Part shown: one piece after another, positions 1 through 7,517 of the stretch
Numbering within the stretch: the stretch's first letter is position 1
Layout: every line of letters begins with the position of its first letter
Program-made: the position numbers and the translations under genes
Notes under the pieces: model-generated
Seen by the model: the letters and a program-made list of their open reading frames with translations, nothing else
Databases searched by the model: none
Told to the model about the DNA's origin: nothing
From: an uncultured bacterium
Lineage (GTDB): Bacteria; Bacillota; Clostridia; Oscillospirales; Ruminococcaceae
Assembly: GCA_905215595.1 (NCBI GenBank)
Contig: CAJMQZ010000026.1
Coordinates: 1 to 21,456, forward strand
DNA length: 21,456 nt
Reading direction: 5' to 3'

Positions 1-352
1 CCTTGCCCATCTTGACCAGCATGGTGCCGAAGTAGTTGGACTTCTTCAGCAGAGCGGTGCACTCCTCAGCGGTCTGCTTGCCCTTGCGCAGCTCCACCAT
101 GGTGTTGACCATCTCGTCAAAACCGGCGTAGTTCTCGGGGTCAATGATCTCAGCAGCGGAAATATCAAAGTTACCGGCGGCGGCAGCAGCCTTGCACTCT
201 GCCTCGTTGCCCACCATGACGACCTTCAGCACGCCCTCGGCCAGCAGCTTGCTTGCTGCCTCCAAAATGCGGGGGTCATTGCCCTCGGTGAAAACGATCG
301 TCTTGGGATTTGCCTTCAGCTGTGCTACCAGCGGTGCAAACATATCAGCCAT
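1..352 (-). CDS. pta: Phosphate acetyltransferase, N-terminal part (runs off the window)
   Basis: Phosphate acetyltransferase exchanges acetyl-CoA and phosphate for acetyl phosphate and CoA, the step before acetate kinase in acetate production or uptake; it acts in the cytoplasm. The 117 visible codons start MADMFAPLVAQLKANPKT and contain IVFTEGNDPRILEAASKLL, the typical opening strand and helix of the Pta/PTB fold, followed by a VLKVVMVGNE strand. The start at 352 is set by a GGAGG at 361-365 read on the minus strand. The 3' two thirds, with the substrate-binding core, lie outside the window. It is transcribed away from udg. Phosphate butyryltransferase is a related alternative, but the EGNDPRILEAA signature favours Pta. 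Confidence 0.88.
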   Translation of the reverse strand, partial: MADMFAPLVAQLKANPKTIVFTEGNDPRILEAASKLLAEGVLKVVMVGNEAECKAAAAAGNFDISAAEIIDPENYAGFDEMVNTMVELRKGKQTAEECTALLKKSNYFGTMLVKMGK

Positions 353-426
353 TGTGATTACCTCCGAAAATGCTTTCCAAAATTTGCATCCCGTGTCTGT
401 TGGACACAAGGATGCCTTTCTTCTTT

Positions 427-454
427 ATTCTAGCACAGACGGCAAAAAGTTCAA
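427..454 (-). promoter_or_regulatory. Predicted sigma-A promoter of pta
   Basis: On the minus strand TTGAAC (449-454) and TAGAAT (427-432) are 16 bp apart, and TGC before the -10 makes it an extended -10. The leader of roughly 70 nt holds a small GTGTC/GACAC hairpin near 393-407. Confidence 0.55.
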
Positions 455-481
455 GACAAAATTGTGTTTTTGTGCTATATT
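453..481 (+). promoter_or_regulatory. Possible promoter of udg
   Basis: AAGACA (453-458) and TATATT (476-481) are 17 bp apart with TGTGC directly before the -10. The -35 matches poorly, so the call leans on the extended -10. It overlaps the -35 side of the divergent pta promoter. Confidence 0.35.
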
Positions 482-548
482 TTAGGGGAGAAACCTTTGT
501 TTTATTTGTGAATAAAATATCATACTGTTTTTGAAGGAGATGTTCTCC

Positions 549-1121
549 ATGGATATGGATACTTTAAAGGCTGAATGCCTTGCCTGCACCCGGTGCGAGC
601 TGTGCACCACCCGGACGAACGTGGTGTTCGGGCAGGGCGTGCCGGACGCCGAGGTGCTGTTTGTGGGCGAGGGCCCCGGCCAGAGCGAGGACGAGCAGGG
701 TCTGCCTTTTGTGGGGCGCAGCGGCCAGCTGCTGGACAAATACCTGTTTGCCATCGACCTTGACCGCGCAAAGAACTGCTATATCGCCAACATCGTCAAG
801 TGCCGCCCGCCCCAGAACCGTGACCCGCTGCCCGCCGAGAGTGAAGCCTGTATGCCGTGGCTGCGGGAGCAGTTCCGGCTGCTGCAGCCCAAGATCGTGG
901 TCTGCCTTGGGCGCGTTGCCGCCCAGCGGATGATCCGGCAGGATTTTTCCGTCACCCGGGAGCACGGGCAGATCATTGAAAAAAGCGGCATCCTGTTTAT
1001 GGGTACCTTCCACCCCGCCGCCCTGCTGCGCCAACCCCAGAACAAGCCCGAGGCCTTTGCGGACTTTACCGTGCTGCGGGACACCATTGCCGCTGTGTGC
1101 GAGCATACCTATAATAGGTAA
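549..1121 (+). CDS. Family 4 uracil-DNA glycosylase with 4Fe-4S cluster
   Basis: Removes uracil from DNA to start base excision repair. The 190-residue protein matches the family 4 (thermophile/SPO1-like) glycosylases in length. Visible signatures are an N-terminal C13-T-R-C16 pair, then C in NIVKCRPPQNRDP and C in EACMPWL, which together are the four cluster ligands; GEGPGQSEDEQGLPFVGRSG, the uracil-binding and catalytic loop; and FHPAALLR near the C terminus, which carries the conserved His. Upstream in-frame TTG 531 and ATG 540 overlap or abut the AAGGAG at 534-539, so ATG 549, nine bases after it, is chosen. It is followed by a hairpin that doubles as the leader of the next gene. Confidence 0.9.
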   Translation: MDMDTLKAECLACTRCELCTTRTNVVFGQGVPDAEVLFVGEGPGQSEDEQGLPFVGRSGQLLDKYLFAIDLDRAKNCYIANIVKCRPPQNRDPLPAESEACMPWLREQFRLLQPKIVVCLGRVAAQRMIRQDFSVTREHGQIIEKSGILFMGTFHPAALLRQPQNKPEAFADFTVLRDTIAAVCEHTYNR

Positions 1122-1137
1122 GGACAGGAACCAACCG

Positions 1138-1178
1138 CACCGCTTTTGCATACTGTAAAGCAAAAGCGAGGTGTTTTT
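1138..1178 (+). terminator. Hairpin with T-run overlapping the next gene's RBS
   Basis: CACC plus GCTTTTGC (1138-1149) pairs with GCAAAAGC (1160-1167) and, after a GA bulge, GGTG (1170-1173), followed by TTTTTG. It reads as an intrinsic terminator for udg. The 3' arm contains the AGGTG that serves as RBS for ATG 1181, so it could also act as an attenuator or RBS-hiding hairpin. Confidence 0.6.
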
Positions 1179-1180
1179 GT

Positions 1181-2266
1181 ATGGAAAGTTCCGTGCATCC
1201 TTCTGTGGATTTCTTTCTGGGCGCTACAACGCCCGCCGGGTTCAAGGGTTACTTTGCGCCGCTGCGCCGGGAACCCGGGATGCAGCTGGTGCTGCTCAAA
1301 AGCGGGCCGGGCTGCGGCAAGTCTACCCTGATGAAGCGTCTGGCGCGCGCCGCACAGGATAAGGGCGAGCCCATCCAGCGCATCCACTGCGCCAGCGACC
1401 CCGACAGTCTGGACGGGGTGGTGTTCCTGCGGCAGAAACGCGCCATCATCGACGCCACCGCGCCCCATGTGGTGGAGCCGGAAGCCCCTGGCGCAGACGA
1501 GCGGGTGCTGAGTTTGTACCACACCATTGACGCCGATGCCCTGCACCCCCACAAGGACGAGGTGACTGCCCTGTTTGCCCGCAACCAGCTGCTGCGCAGC
1601 CGGGCGGCGCGGTATGTGGCCTCGGCGGGCAGCCTGCTGCTGGACAGCCGCCGCGCCGAAGCGTGCAGCGCCAACTTTGAAAAAGTGCGCCGCTACGTCA
1701 AGCGGCTGTGCACCCGCCTTTTGCCCCGCACTGAGGAGATGGGCTCTGAAGAGCTGCGGCTGCTCTCGGCCATCACGCCCAAGGGCGAGGTGTTCTATCA
1801 GGGCACGGTGCAGGCACTGGCAGACAAATGCATCCTCTTCCGGGACGACTACGGGGCAGTCTCCCGCCTGCTGCTGGAGCTCATCCGCGCCGAAGCGCTG
1901 GCGCGGGGCTACCACATCATCACTTGCCCCTGCGCCATGCACCCGGAGGATAAGATCGACCACATTATCATTCCCTCCCTGCGGCTGGCGTTCCTGACCG
2001 ACAACCGCTGGCATCCGGTGCGGCTGTCTGCGGCGCAGACCGTGCGGTGCAGCCGCTTTGTGGACAGGGAAAATCTTTCTGCCTGCCGCGCACGACTGCG
2101 CTTCAACGAGCGCGCCGCCGCCGAGCTGCTGGAACAGGCCTGTGCCCTGATGGCGCAGGCAAAAAGCTGCCATGATGAACTGGAGACCTACTACCGCACC
2201 GCCGTGGATTTTGCACAGGTGGATGCCGCAGCCGCCCAGTGCATGGAGCTGTTCGGGATAGGATAA
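1181..2266 (+). CDS. P-loop ATPase-like protein, PRK06851 type, tandem P-loop halves
   Basis: A 361-residue protein whose role is unknown; it resembles the PRK06851-type conserved proteins of Firmicutes (recognised from memory, no search run). The first half carries a clear Walker A, G42-PGCGK-S-T49, followed by RIHCASDPDSLDGVVF and RAIIDATAPHVVEP. The second half repeats the layout: ITPKGEVFYQG, then CILFRDDYGAVSR (from residue 217), a helix, and ITCPCAMHPEDKIDHIIIP. In the second half the Walker A glycines and lysine are gone. No signal peptide or membrane segment is seen. Start ATG 1181 follows AGGTG at 1169-1173. The gap of 27 bp to the nuclease-helicase suggests cotranscription and possibly a shared DNA-related role; that link is inference. 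Confidence 0.75.
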   Translation: MESSVHPSVDFFLGATTPAGFKGYFAPLRREPGMQLVLLKSGPGCGKSTLMKRLARAAQDKGEPIQRIHCASDPDSLDGVVFLRQKRAIIDATAPHVVEPEAPGADERVLSLYHTIDADALHPHKDEVTALFARNQLLRSRAARYVASAGSLLLDSRRAEACSANFEKVRRYVKRLCTRLLPRTEEMGSEELRLLSAITPKGEVFYQGTVQALADKCILFRDDYGAVSRLLLELIRAEALARGYHIITCPCAMHPEDKIDHIIIPSLRLAFLTDNRWHPVRLSAAQTVRCSRFVDRENLSACRARLRFNERAAAELLEQACALMAQAKSCHDELETYYRTAVDFAQVDAAAAQCMELFGIG

Positions 2267-2293
2267 AGTAAACTGCAACGGAGGTGAAACGCT

Positions 2294-4786
2294 TTGGCAA
2301 GCATCCATCTGCCCATCCGGCAGCTGGTGGAGTTTTTGCTGCGCACCGGCAGCATCGACAGCCGCTTTTCCGGCTTTGACCGCGCCAACGAGGGTGCACG
2401 CATCCACCGCAAGCTGCAAAAGGCCGCCGGGGAGGGCTATCAGTCCGAGGTATTCCTCAGCGCAGAGCGGGAAGCCTGCGGCATCGCTTTTACGCTGGAA
2501 GGCCGGGCAGACGGCATTTTCACCGATGAAAACGGCACTGTGACCATTGACGAGATCAAGACCACTACTGTGCCTTATGAGGAGATCACCGAGGAGCTGA
2601 ACCCCTGCCACTGGGCACAGGGCATGGTGTATGCCGCCATTTACAGCAGCCAGCAGGGGCTGGAAGCGCTTGCCGTGCGGCTGACCTATTATCAGGTCGA
2701 TACCGACCAGATTCAGCGCTTTACCCGGCAGTTCACTCAGCAGCAGCTGGAGCAGTTTTTGCGGCAGCTTTTAATGCAGTATGCCCCGTGGGCGCAGCGG
2801 CAGCTGAACTGGGACACCCGGCGCAGCCAAAGCCTTGCGGCGCTGCAATTCCCCTTTGCGGAGTACCGCCCCGGGCAGCGGGCGCTGGCGGGCGAGGTGT
2901 ACCGCGCCTGCCGCGCTGGAAAAAGCACCGACCGCAAGGGCGGCACCCGCGTTTTTTGTCAGGCACCTACCGGCATCGGCAAGACCATGAGCGCCCTCTT
3001 CCCTGCCCTGAAAGCCATGGGCGAGGGCTGTGGTGCAAAGCTGTTCTATCTGACCGCCCGCAACACCACCCAAGCCGCCGCCGAGGACGCGGTAGCGCGG
3101 CTGCGTACCGCCCAGCCCGGTCTCGCCCTGCGCAGCGTGACCCTGACCGCCAAGGAAAAGGCTTGTCTGCACCCGGACGCCGAAGGGCACCCCGCCTGTC
3201 TGCCGGAAGTATGCCCCTTTGCCAACGGCTACTACGACCGCCGCAAGGATGCGCTGGCAGCTCTGCTGGACGGCAGCGGCAGTTTCAGCCGTGCCGCACT
3301 GGCGGACACCGCCCGGCAGTTCTCAGTGTGTCCCTTTGAGCTGGGGCTGGATCTGAGCGAGTGGTGTGATGTGGTCATCGGGGACTACAACTATCTGTTT
3401 GACCCGGTGGTGCACCTCAAGCGCTTTTTCGATGCCGCCGGGGACTGGCTGTTCCTCATTGACGAAGCGCACAACCTGCCGGACAGAGCCCGTGCCATGT
3501 ACTCGGCGCAGTTTGCCAAAAGCAGCCTGACCGAGGCAAAGCGGGCGCTGGGCAAGGGCAAAAGCAGCCTGAAAACCGCACTGACCAAAGCAGACAAAGT
3601 CTTTCTGGCGGCGCGCAAGGCCTGTGCACAGGCTGCGCCGCCCCGCACAGGCGCCGAACTTGCCAGGGAGACAGAGCCCGCACAGGTGAGTCTTTTACCT
3701 GCTGAAGCTGCCCCGGATTTTGCCCTGCCGGAGCCGCTGTACGCCCGGGACGGCACTGTGTTTTTGCAGCAGCTGCCCGCTGCTTTGCCCGCTGCCCTGC
3801 GGGCGGTGCACACCCCATTACAGGACTGGCTGGAACAAAACCCCGAGGACCCCGCCCACGTCCAGCTGCTGGAGCTTTACTTCACCTTGCAGGATATTGC
3901 CCGCGCGGCCGACCGGTACGACAGCCATTTTGTCACCCAGCTTACCGCCCAGGGCAGCGAGCTGGAGCTGCATCTGCTCTGCTTAGACCCCGCGCCTTTT
4001 GTGGACGCCAGTCTGGCGGCAGGGCGCAGTGCGGCGCTGTTCAGTGCCACATTGACCCCGCCTGCCTTTTACCGCAGCGTGCTGGGCTGCGCCGATGCCC
4101 GGGCGGTGGCGCTGCCCAGCCCCTTCCCGCCGGAAAATCTGGGGCTGTTCTGCCTGCCGGGCATCTCCACCCGCTACCGCCAGCGGGAAGCCAGTGTGCC
4201 CGCCGTAGCCGATGCACTGGCGGCGCTGGCAAAGGGCAAGACCGGCAACTATCTGGCGTTTTTTCCCAGCTACGCCTATTTGCAGCAGGTGTACGAAGCC
4301 TTTGCCGCCCGCTGGCCGGACATTCCCACCCTTGTGCAGCAGCGCAGTCTGGACGATGCCGGGCGCGCGGAGTTTCTGGCGCAGTTTGTGCCCCACCCAG
4401 CCAAAACGCTGCTGGGCTTTGCCGTGATGGGCGGCATCTTCGGTGAGGGGGTAGACCTTGTGGGCGACCGGCTCATCGGCTGCGCCATCGTGGGGGTAGG
4501 TCTGCCGCAGGTGAACCCCCGGCAGGAGATGCTGCGCCGGTATTACGAGGAGCCGTCCGGCTGCGGCTTCGACTACGCCTACCGCTACCCGGGCATGAAC
4601 AAGGTACTGCAAGCCGCCGGGCGGGTGGTGCGCACCCCGCAGGACAAAGGCGTGGTGCTGCTTTTGGACGACCGCTTTGCGCAGCCCGATACCGCCCGCC
4701 TGTTCCCGCCGCACTGGCAGCACATCCGGTATCTGCCCGGCATCGCCGCGCTGGAAACGGCGCTGGCAGCGTTCTGGGATACCTGA
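2294..4786 (+). CDS. PD-(D/E)XK nuclease fused to XPD/DinG-like Fe-S DNA helicase
   Basis: An 830-residue, probably cytoplasmic, DNA-processing enzyme. Residues about 1-180 look like a RecB/Cas4-type nuclease: GRADGIF with D73 and IDEIKTT with D86, E87 and K89. Residues about 195-830 are a superfamily 2 helicase: APTGIGKT (224-231, motif I), DEAH (390-393, motif II), and QAAGRVVR from 773 (motif VI). Between motifs I and II, C291, C302, C307 and C346 are spaced as the 4Fe-4S ligands of XPD/DinG helicases. The start is a TTG at 2294, seven bases after GGAGGTG (2280-2286); no nearby ATG fits. By family it should unwind DNA 5'-to-3' and cut it, likely in repair. The substrate is not known. Confidence 0.88.
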   Translation: MASIHLPIRQLVEFLLRTGSIDSRFSGFDRANEGARIHRKLQKAAGEGYQSEVFLSAEREACGIAFTLEGRADGIFTDENGTVTIDEIKTTTVPYEEITEELNPCHWAQGMVYAAIYSSQQGLEALAVRLTYYQVDTDQIQRFTRQFTQQQLEQFLRQLLMQYAPWAQRQLNWDTRRSQSLAALQFPFAEYRPGQRALAGEVYRACRAGKSTDRKGGTRVFCQAPTGIGKTMSALFPALKAMGEGCGAKLFYLTARNTTQAAAEDAVARLRTAQPGLALRSVTLTAKEKACLHPDAEGHPACLPEVCPFANGYYDRRKDALAALLDGSGSFSRAALADTARQFSVCPFELGLDLSEWCDVVIGDYNYLFDPVVHLKRFFDAAGDWLFLIDEAHNLPDRARAMYSAQFAKSSLTEAKRALGKGKSSLKTALTKADKVFLAARKACAQAAPPRTGAELARETEPAQVSLLPAEAAPDFALPEPLYARDGTVFLQQLPAALPAALRAVHTPLQDWLEQNPEDPAHVQLLELYFTLQDIARAADRYDSHFVTQLTAQGSELELHLLCLDPAPFVDASLAAGRSAALFSATLTPPAFYRSVLGCADARAVALPSPFPPENLGLFCLPGISTRYRQREASVPAVADALAALAKGKTGNYLAFFPSYAYLQQVYEAFAARWPDIPTLVQQRSLDDAGRAEFLAQFVPHPAKTLLGFAVMGGIFGEGVDLVGDRLIGCAIVGVGLPQVNPRQEMLRRYYEEPSGCGFDYAYRYPGMNKVLQAAGRVVRTPQDKGVVLLLDDRFAQPDTARLFPPHWQHIRYLPGIAALETALAAFWDT

Positions 4787-4792
4787 AACCGC

Positions 4793-4830
4793 AAAAGGAG
4801 TTGTTGCATCATGCGCAACAACTCCTTTTT
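4793..4830. terminator. Bidirectional terminator between helicase and adenosyltransferase genes
   Basis: A perfect 15 bp stem, AAAAGGAGTTGTTGC (4793-4807) with its complement at 4815-4829 and a 7 nt loop. It has a T-run on the + side and the matching A-run gives a T-run on the minus side, so it can serve both convergent genes. Confidence 0.85.
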
Positions 4831-4839
4831 GCTATAACC

Positions 4840-5355
4840 TTAATACTCCACGCCTTTCCGTGCGGCGATGCCCTTCTGGTAGGGGTGGCGGCGGCAGCAC
4901 ATCTCGGTGAGGTAATCTGCGGCATCCAGCATCCACCCGGGGGCTGCGTGGGCGGTCAGAATGCACTCCTGCCCGGCGGGGCGGTGCAGCACCGCCTGCT
5001 GCAGCAGGGCTTTGTCCACCATGTCCAGCTCCCACGCGCTGCCGGCTTCGTCCAGCACCAGCATATCACAGGGCTGCGCCAGCGCCGCCGCAAGGTTTTT
5101 GTTCTGTAAAGCGCGGGTAGCGGCCTTTTCCGCTTCATTCATCTGAAAAACAAATTTCTGCCCGGCCTTGCCCCGGTAAACGACAGCGCCCAGCTGTTCC
5201 AGCAGCGGGATCTCGCCGCTCTGCCCGCCCTTTAAAAACTGCACGATGACCACACGTTTTCCGCTGCCCAGCGCCCGCAGGGCAAGCCCCATGGCGGCTG
5301 TGGTCTTGCCCTTGCCGTCGCCGTAATACAGATGCAAAAGGCCTAAACTTTCCAT
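4840..5355 (-). CDS. cobO: Corrinoid (cobalamin) adenosyltransferase, CobO/BtuR type
   Basis: Transfers the adenosyl group of ATP to cob(I)alamin or corrinoid precursors, giving the coenzyme B12 form. The 171-residue protein has the family P-loop GDGKGKTT at residues 12-19, directly after the LLHLYYG strand, and LVLDEAGSAW near residue 100, the Walker B region; it ends near ARKGVEY. The length is slightly shorter than the roughly 195 residues of Salmonella CobA. An in-frame ATG 39 bases upstream is rejected because AAGGAG lies seven bases before ATG 5355. No other cobalamin gene is in view, so it may serve salvage of imported corrinoids; that is inference. Confidence 0.88.
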   Translation of the reverse strand: MESLGLLHLYYGDGKGKTTAAMGLALRALGSGKRVVIVQFLKGGQSGEIPLLEQLGAVVYRGKAGQKFVFQMNEAEKAATRALQNKNLAAALAQPCDMLVLDEAGSAWELDMVDKALLQQAVLHRPAGQECILTAHAAPGWMLDAADYLTEMCCRRHPYQKGIAARKGVEY

Positions 5356-5391
5356 CGTTTTTCTCCTTTTCCGGCTCTTCCGGTTTTGTAA

Positions 5392-5440
5392 CAAAAGGCA
5401 CCCGCAGCCCTGTATGCTTAGCAGAACGGCTGCGGATGCC
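5392..5440 (-). terminator. Terminator of glyA
   Basis: On the minus strand GGCATCCGCAGCC (5428-5440) pairs with GGCTGCGGGTGCC (5397-5409) with one mismatch, followed by TTTTGTTA. It lies between glyA and the adenosyltransferase gene, separating their transcripts at least partly. Confidence 0.75.
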
Positions 5441-5460
5441 TTGTTATTTACACGTTGCTT

Positions 5461-6714
5461 TTACTGGTACAGCGGGAACTCCCGGGTCAGGCGCAGGACA
5501 CGCTCGCTGATCTCGTCCTTCTTTTCCTCATAGTGCCAGATGCAGTCTGCAATGCAGTCCGCGATCACCTGCATCTCGGCTGCGCCCATGCCGCGGGTGG
5601 TGACAGCCGGGGTGCCCAGACGCACGCCGGAAGTCACAAAGGGGCTGCGGGTCTCGCCGGGGACGGTGTTCTTGTTGGCGGTGATGTGCACGCTGTCCAG
5701 ACGCTGCTCCAGGTCCTTGCCGGTGCACTCCTCGTCCCGCAGGTCGATGAGCATCAGGTGGTTGTCGGTGCCGCCGGATACCAGCTTGACGCCGCGCTGC
5801 TGCAAGGCCGCAGCCAGTGCCTGTGCATTTTCCACGATCTTACGGGCGTATTCCTTGAACTCCGGCTTCAGTGCCTCGCCAAAGCAGACAGCCTTGGCTG
5901 CAATCACATGCTCCAGCGGACCGCCCTGCGTGCCGGGGAACACTGCCGAGTTGATGCGCTTGGCAATGATGGGGTTGTTGGTCAAAATCAGGCCGCCGCG
6001 GGGGCCACGCAGGGTCTTGTGGGTGGTGGTGGTCACCACATCGGCGTGGGGCACGGGGCTCTGGTGCTGACCGCCCGCCACCAGACCGGCAATGTGCGCC
6101 ATATCCACCATCAGGTATGCGCCGTAGCCGTGGGCGATCTCGGCCAGTTTTTCAAAGTCGATGGCGCGGGGGTAGGCAGAAGCGCCTGCCACCAGCATCT
6201 TGGGGCGCACCTTGCGCACCTGCTTTTCCAGCTCGGCGTAGTCGATGACGCCGTCTGCGCCGACGCCGTAAGAGATGAAGTGGTAGTTTTTACCGGACAT
6301 ATTCACCGGAGAACCATGGGTCAGGTGACCGCCCTGCGAAAGGTCCATGCCCATAACAGTATCGCCCAACTCCAGCAGGGCAAAATACACGGCAAGGTTG
6401 GCCTGTGCGCCGGAATGGGGCTGGACGTTGGCGTACTTTGCTCCGAACAGCTGGCAGGCGCGCTGGATGGCAATATTCTCCACCTCGTCCACATAAACAC
6501 AGCCGCCGTAGTAGCGCTTGCCGGGCAGACCCTCGGCGTACTTGTTGGTCAGCACGCTGCCCATGGCTGCCATCACGGCGGGCGAAACGATGTTCTCGCT
6601 GGCGATCAGCTCAATGTTCTCGCGCTGACGGGTCAGCTCCCGCTCCATGGCTGCGCCCAGTTCCGGGTCGGCTGCGTTGACCATGCCGATGGTGTCCATC
6701 ATATCCTTGTACAT
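5461..6714 (-). CDS. glyA: Serine hydroxymethyltransferase
   Basis: PLP enzyme that converts serine and tetrahydrofolate to glycine and 5,10-methylene-THF, the main source of one-carbon units. The 417 residues match the family length. Visible signatures: RQRENIELIASENIVSPAV, NKYAEGLPGKRYYGG, VQPHSGAQANLAVY, MVDMAHIAGLVAGG and TTTTHKTLRGPRGG, in which K233 is the PLP-binding lysine. In-frame codons extend 40 residues further upstream but are low-complexity and cross the promoter; ATG 6714 has AGAGGGG (6723-6729) about eight bases before it. It diverges from the cyclo-ligase-fchA-folD operon, so the two units together form a folate one-carbon locus. Confidence 0.96.
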   Translation of the reverse strand: MYKDMMDTIGMVNAADPELGAAMERELTRQRENIELIASENIVSPAVMAAMGSVLTNKYAEGLPGKRYYGGCVYVDEVENIAIQRACQLFGAKYANVQPHSGAQANLAVYFALLELGDTVMGMDLSQGGHLTHGSPVNMSGKNYHFISYGVGADGVIDYAELEKQVRKVRPKMLVAGASAYPRAIDFEKLAEIAHGYGAYLMVDMAHIAGLVAGGQHQSPVPHADVVTTTTHKTLRGPRGGLILTNNPIIAKRINSAVFPGTQGGPLEHVIAAKAVCFGEALKPEFKEYARKIVENAQALAAALQQRGVKLVSGGTDNHLMLIDLRDEECTGKDLEQRLDSVHITANKNTVPGETRSPFVTSGVRLGTPAVTTRGMGAAEMQVIADCIADCIWHYEEKKDEISERVLRLTREFPLYQ

Positions 6715-6790
6715 TTTACTTGCCCCTCTCCACAAAATGTTGCAGGTTCTCTCAGCGCAGCGCCCGCACGGCGCTTGCTGCTGTAAGATA

Positions 6791-6819
6791 ATCATAGCAG
6801 AAAGCGGCGGCGGCTTCAA
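6791..6819 (-). promoter_or_regulatory. Predicted sigma-A promoter of glyA
   Basis: On the minus strand TTGAAG (6814-6819) and TATGAT (6791-6796) are 17 bp apart, with TGC before the -10 (extended -10). It gives a leader of about 70 nt. Confidence 0.65.
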
Positions 6820-6839
6820 TCCTCTTTTCGCCAAAAGGC

Positions 6840-6868
6840 TTGCTTTTTTTGTCTGAAGTGTTTATTAT
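6840..6868 (+). promoter_or_regulatory. Predicted promoter of the cyclo-ligase-fchA-folD operon
   Basis: TTGCTT (6840-6845) and TATTAT (6863-6868) are 17 bp apart. It is back to back with the glyA promoter, about 20 bp between the -35 boxes. The leader (about 70 nt) ends in a weak hairpin, CCTCTTC (6914-6920) with GAA and GAGG (6928-6936), covering the RBS. Confidence 0.5.
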
Positions 6869-6944
6869 GTTTGTATAAAAATGCGCTGTCGATTTTGTAT
6901 ATTTTTCAAGTATCCTCTTCCACAGGTGAAGCGAGGTGTTTTGT

Positions 6945-7517
6945 ATGACCATTGCCGAGGAAAAACAGGCGCAGCGTACCGCCGGCCGTGCCGCCCGCAA
7001 AGCGCTGGATGCACCGCAGCGTGCTACCGCCAATGCAGCCCTTTGCCGCCGGGTGCTGGAACTGGATGCCTACCGCACTGCCCATACCCTTTTGCTCTAC
7101 GCAGCCTTTGGGGGCGAAGCCGACCTTGCCGCCGTGGCTGCCGAAGCTGTCCGGCATGGCAAAACGGTGGCCTACCCGGTGTGCGGCGAGGGCTTTGCCC
7201 TTACCGCTGCCGTGCCGAGCGCGGACGGCTGGGCGGTGGGTCAGTACGGCATCCGCACGCCGGTGCCGGAGTGCTCCACCCTTTTGCAGCCGGAGCAGCT
7301 GGATCTGGTGCTGGTGCCCTGCACCGCCTTTGACGCAGACTGCTACCGGGTGGGCATGGGCAAGGGCTACTACGACCGCTACCTGCCCCGCTGCACCCGG
7401 GCGGTGAAGATCGGCATTGCATTGGAAGTTCAGCGCGTCCCCCGCGCCGCCGTGGACACCCACGACCAGCGGCTGGATGCCTTTGTAACAGAGAGGGGTA
7501 TCTACACATGGAAATGA
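6945..7517 (+). CDS. 5-formyltetrahydrofolate cyclo-ligase
   Basis: Converts 5-formyl-THF and ATP to 5,10-methenyl-THF, returning a stored and inhibitory folate to the active pool. The 190-residue protein has the family features: a basic N-terminal helix (KQAQRTAGRAARKAL), LLLYAAFGGEADL, DLVLVPCTAFD and the C-terminal G137-MGKGYYDRYL ATP/folate-binding loop. ATG 6945 is six bases after GAGGTG; a GTG at 6936 in frame is part of that RBS and is rejected. The last 10 bases overlap the start of fchA (7508), so the two are translationally coupled. Confidence 0.93.
   Translation: MTIAEEKQAQRTAGRAARKALDAPQRATANAALCRRVLELDAYRTAHTLLLYAAFGGEADLAAVAAEAVRHGKTVAYPVCGEGFALTAAVPSADGWAVGQYGIRTPVPECSTLLQPEQLDLVLVPCTAFDADCYRVGMGKGYYDRYLPRCTRAVKIGIALEVQRVPRAAVDTHDQRLDAFVTERGIYTWK

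Noticed and set aside
1109..2611. 500-codon frame on - opposite the P-loop gene
   Set aside because: Antisense shadow; the + strand protein has a Walker A and an RBS.
5455..6786. 443-codon frame on + opposite glyA
   Set aside because: Antisense shadow of a strongly conserved SHMT gene; no RBS and no recognisable protein.
6869..6944. A THF riboswitch in front of the folate operon
   Set aside because: The leader lacks the conserved THF aptamer blocks; only a short RBS-covering hairpin is seen.
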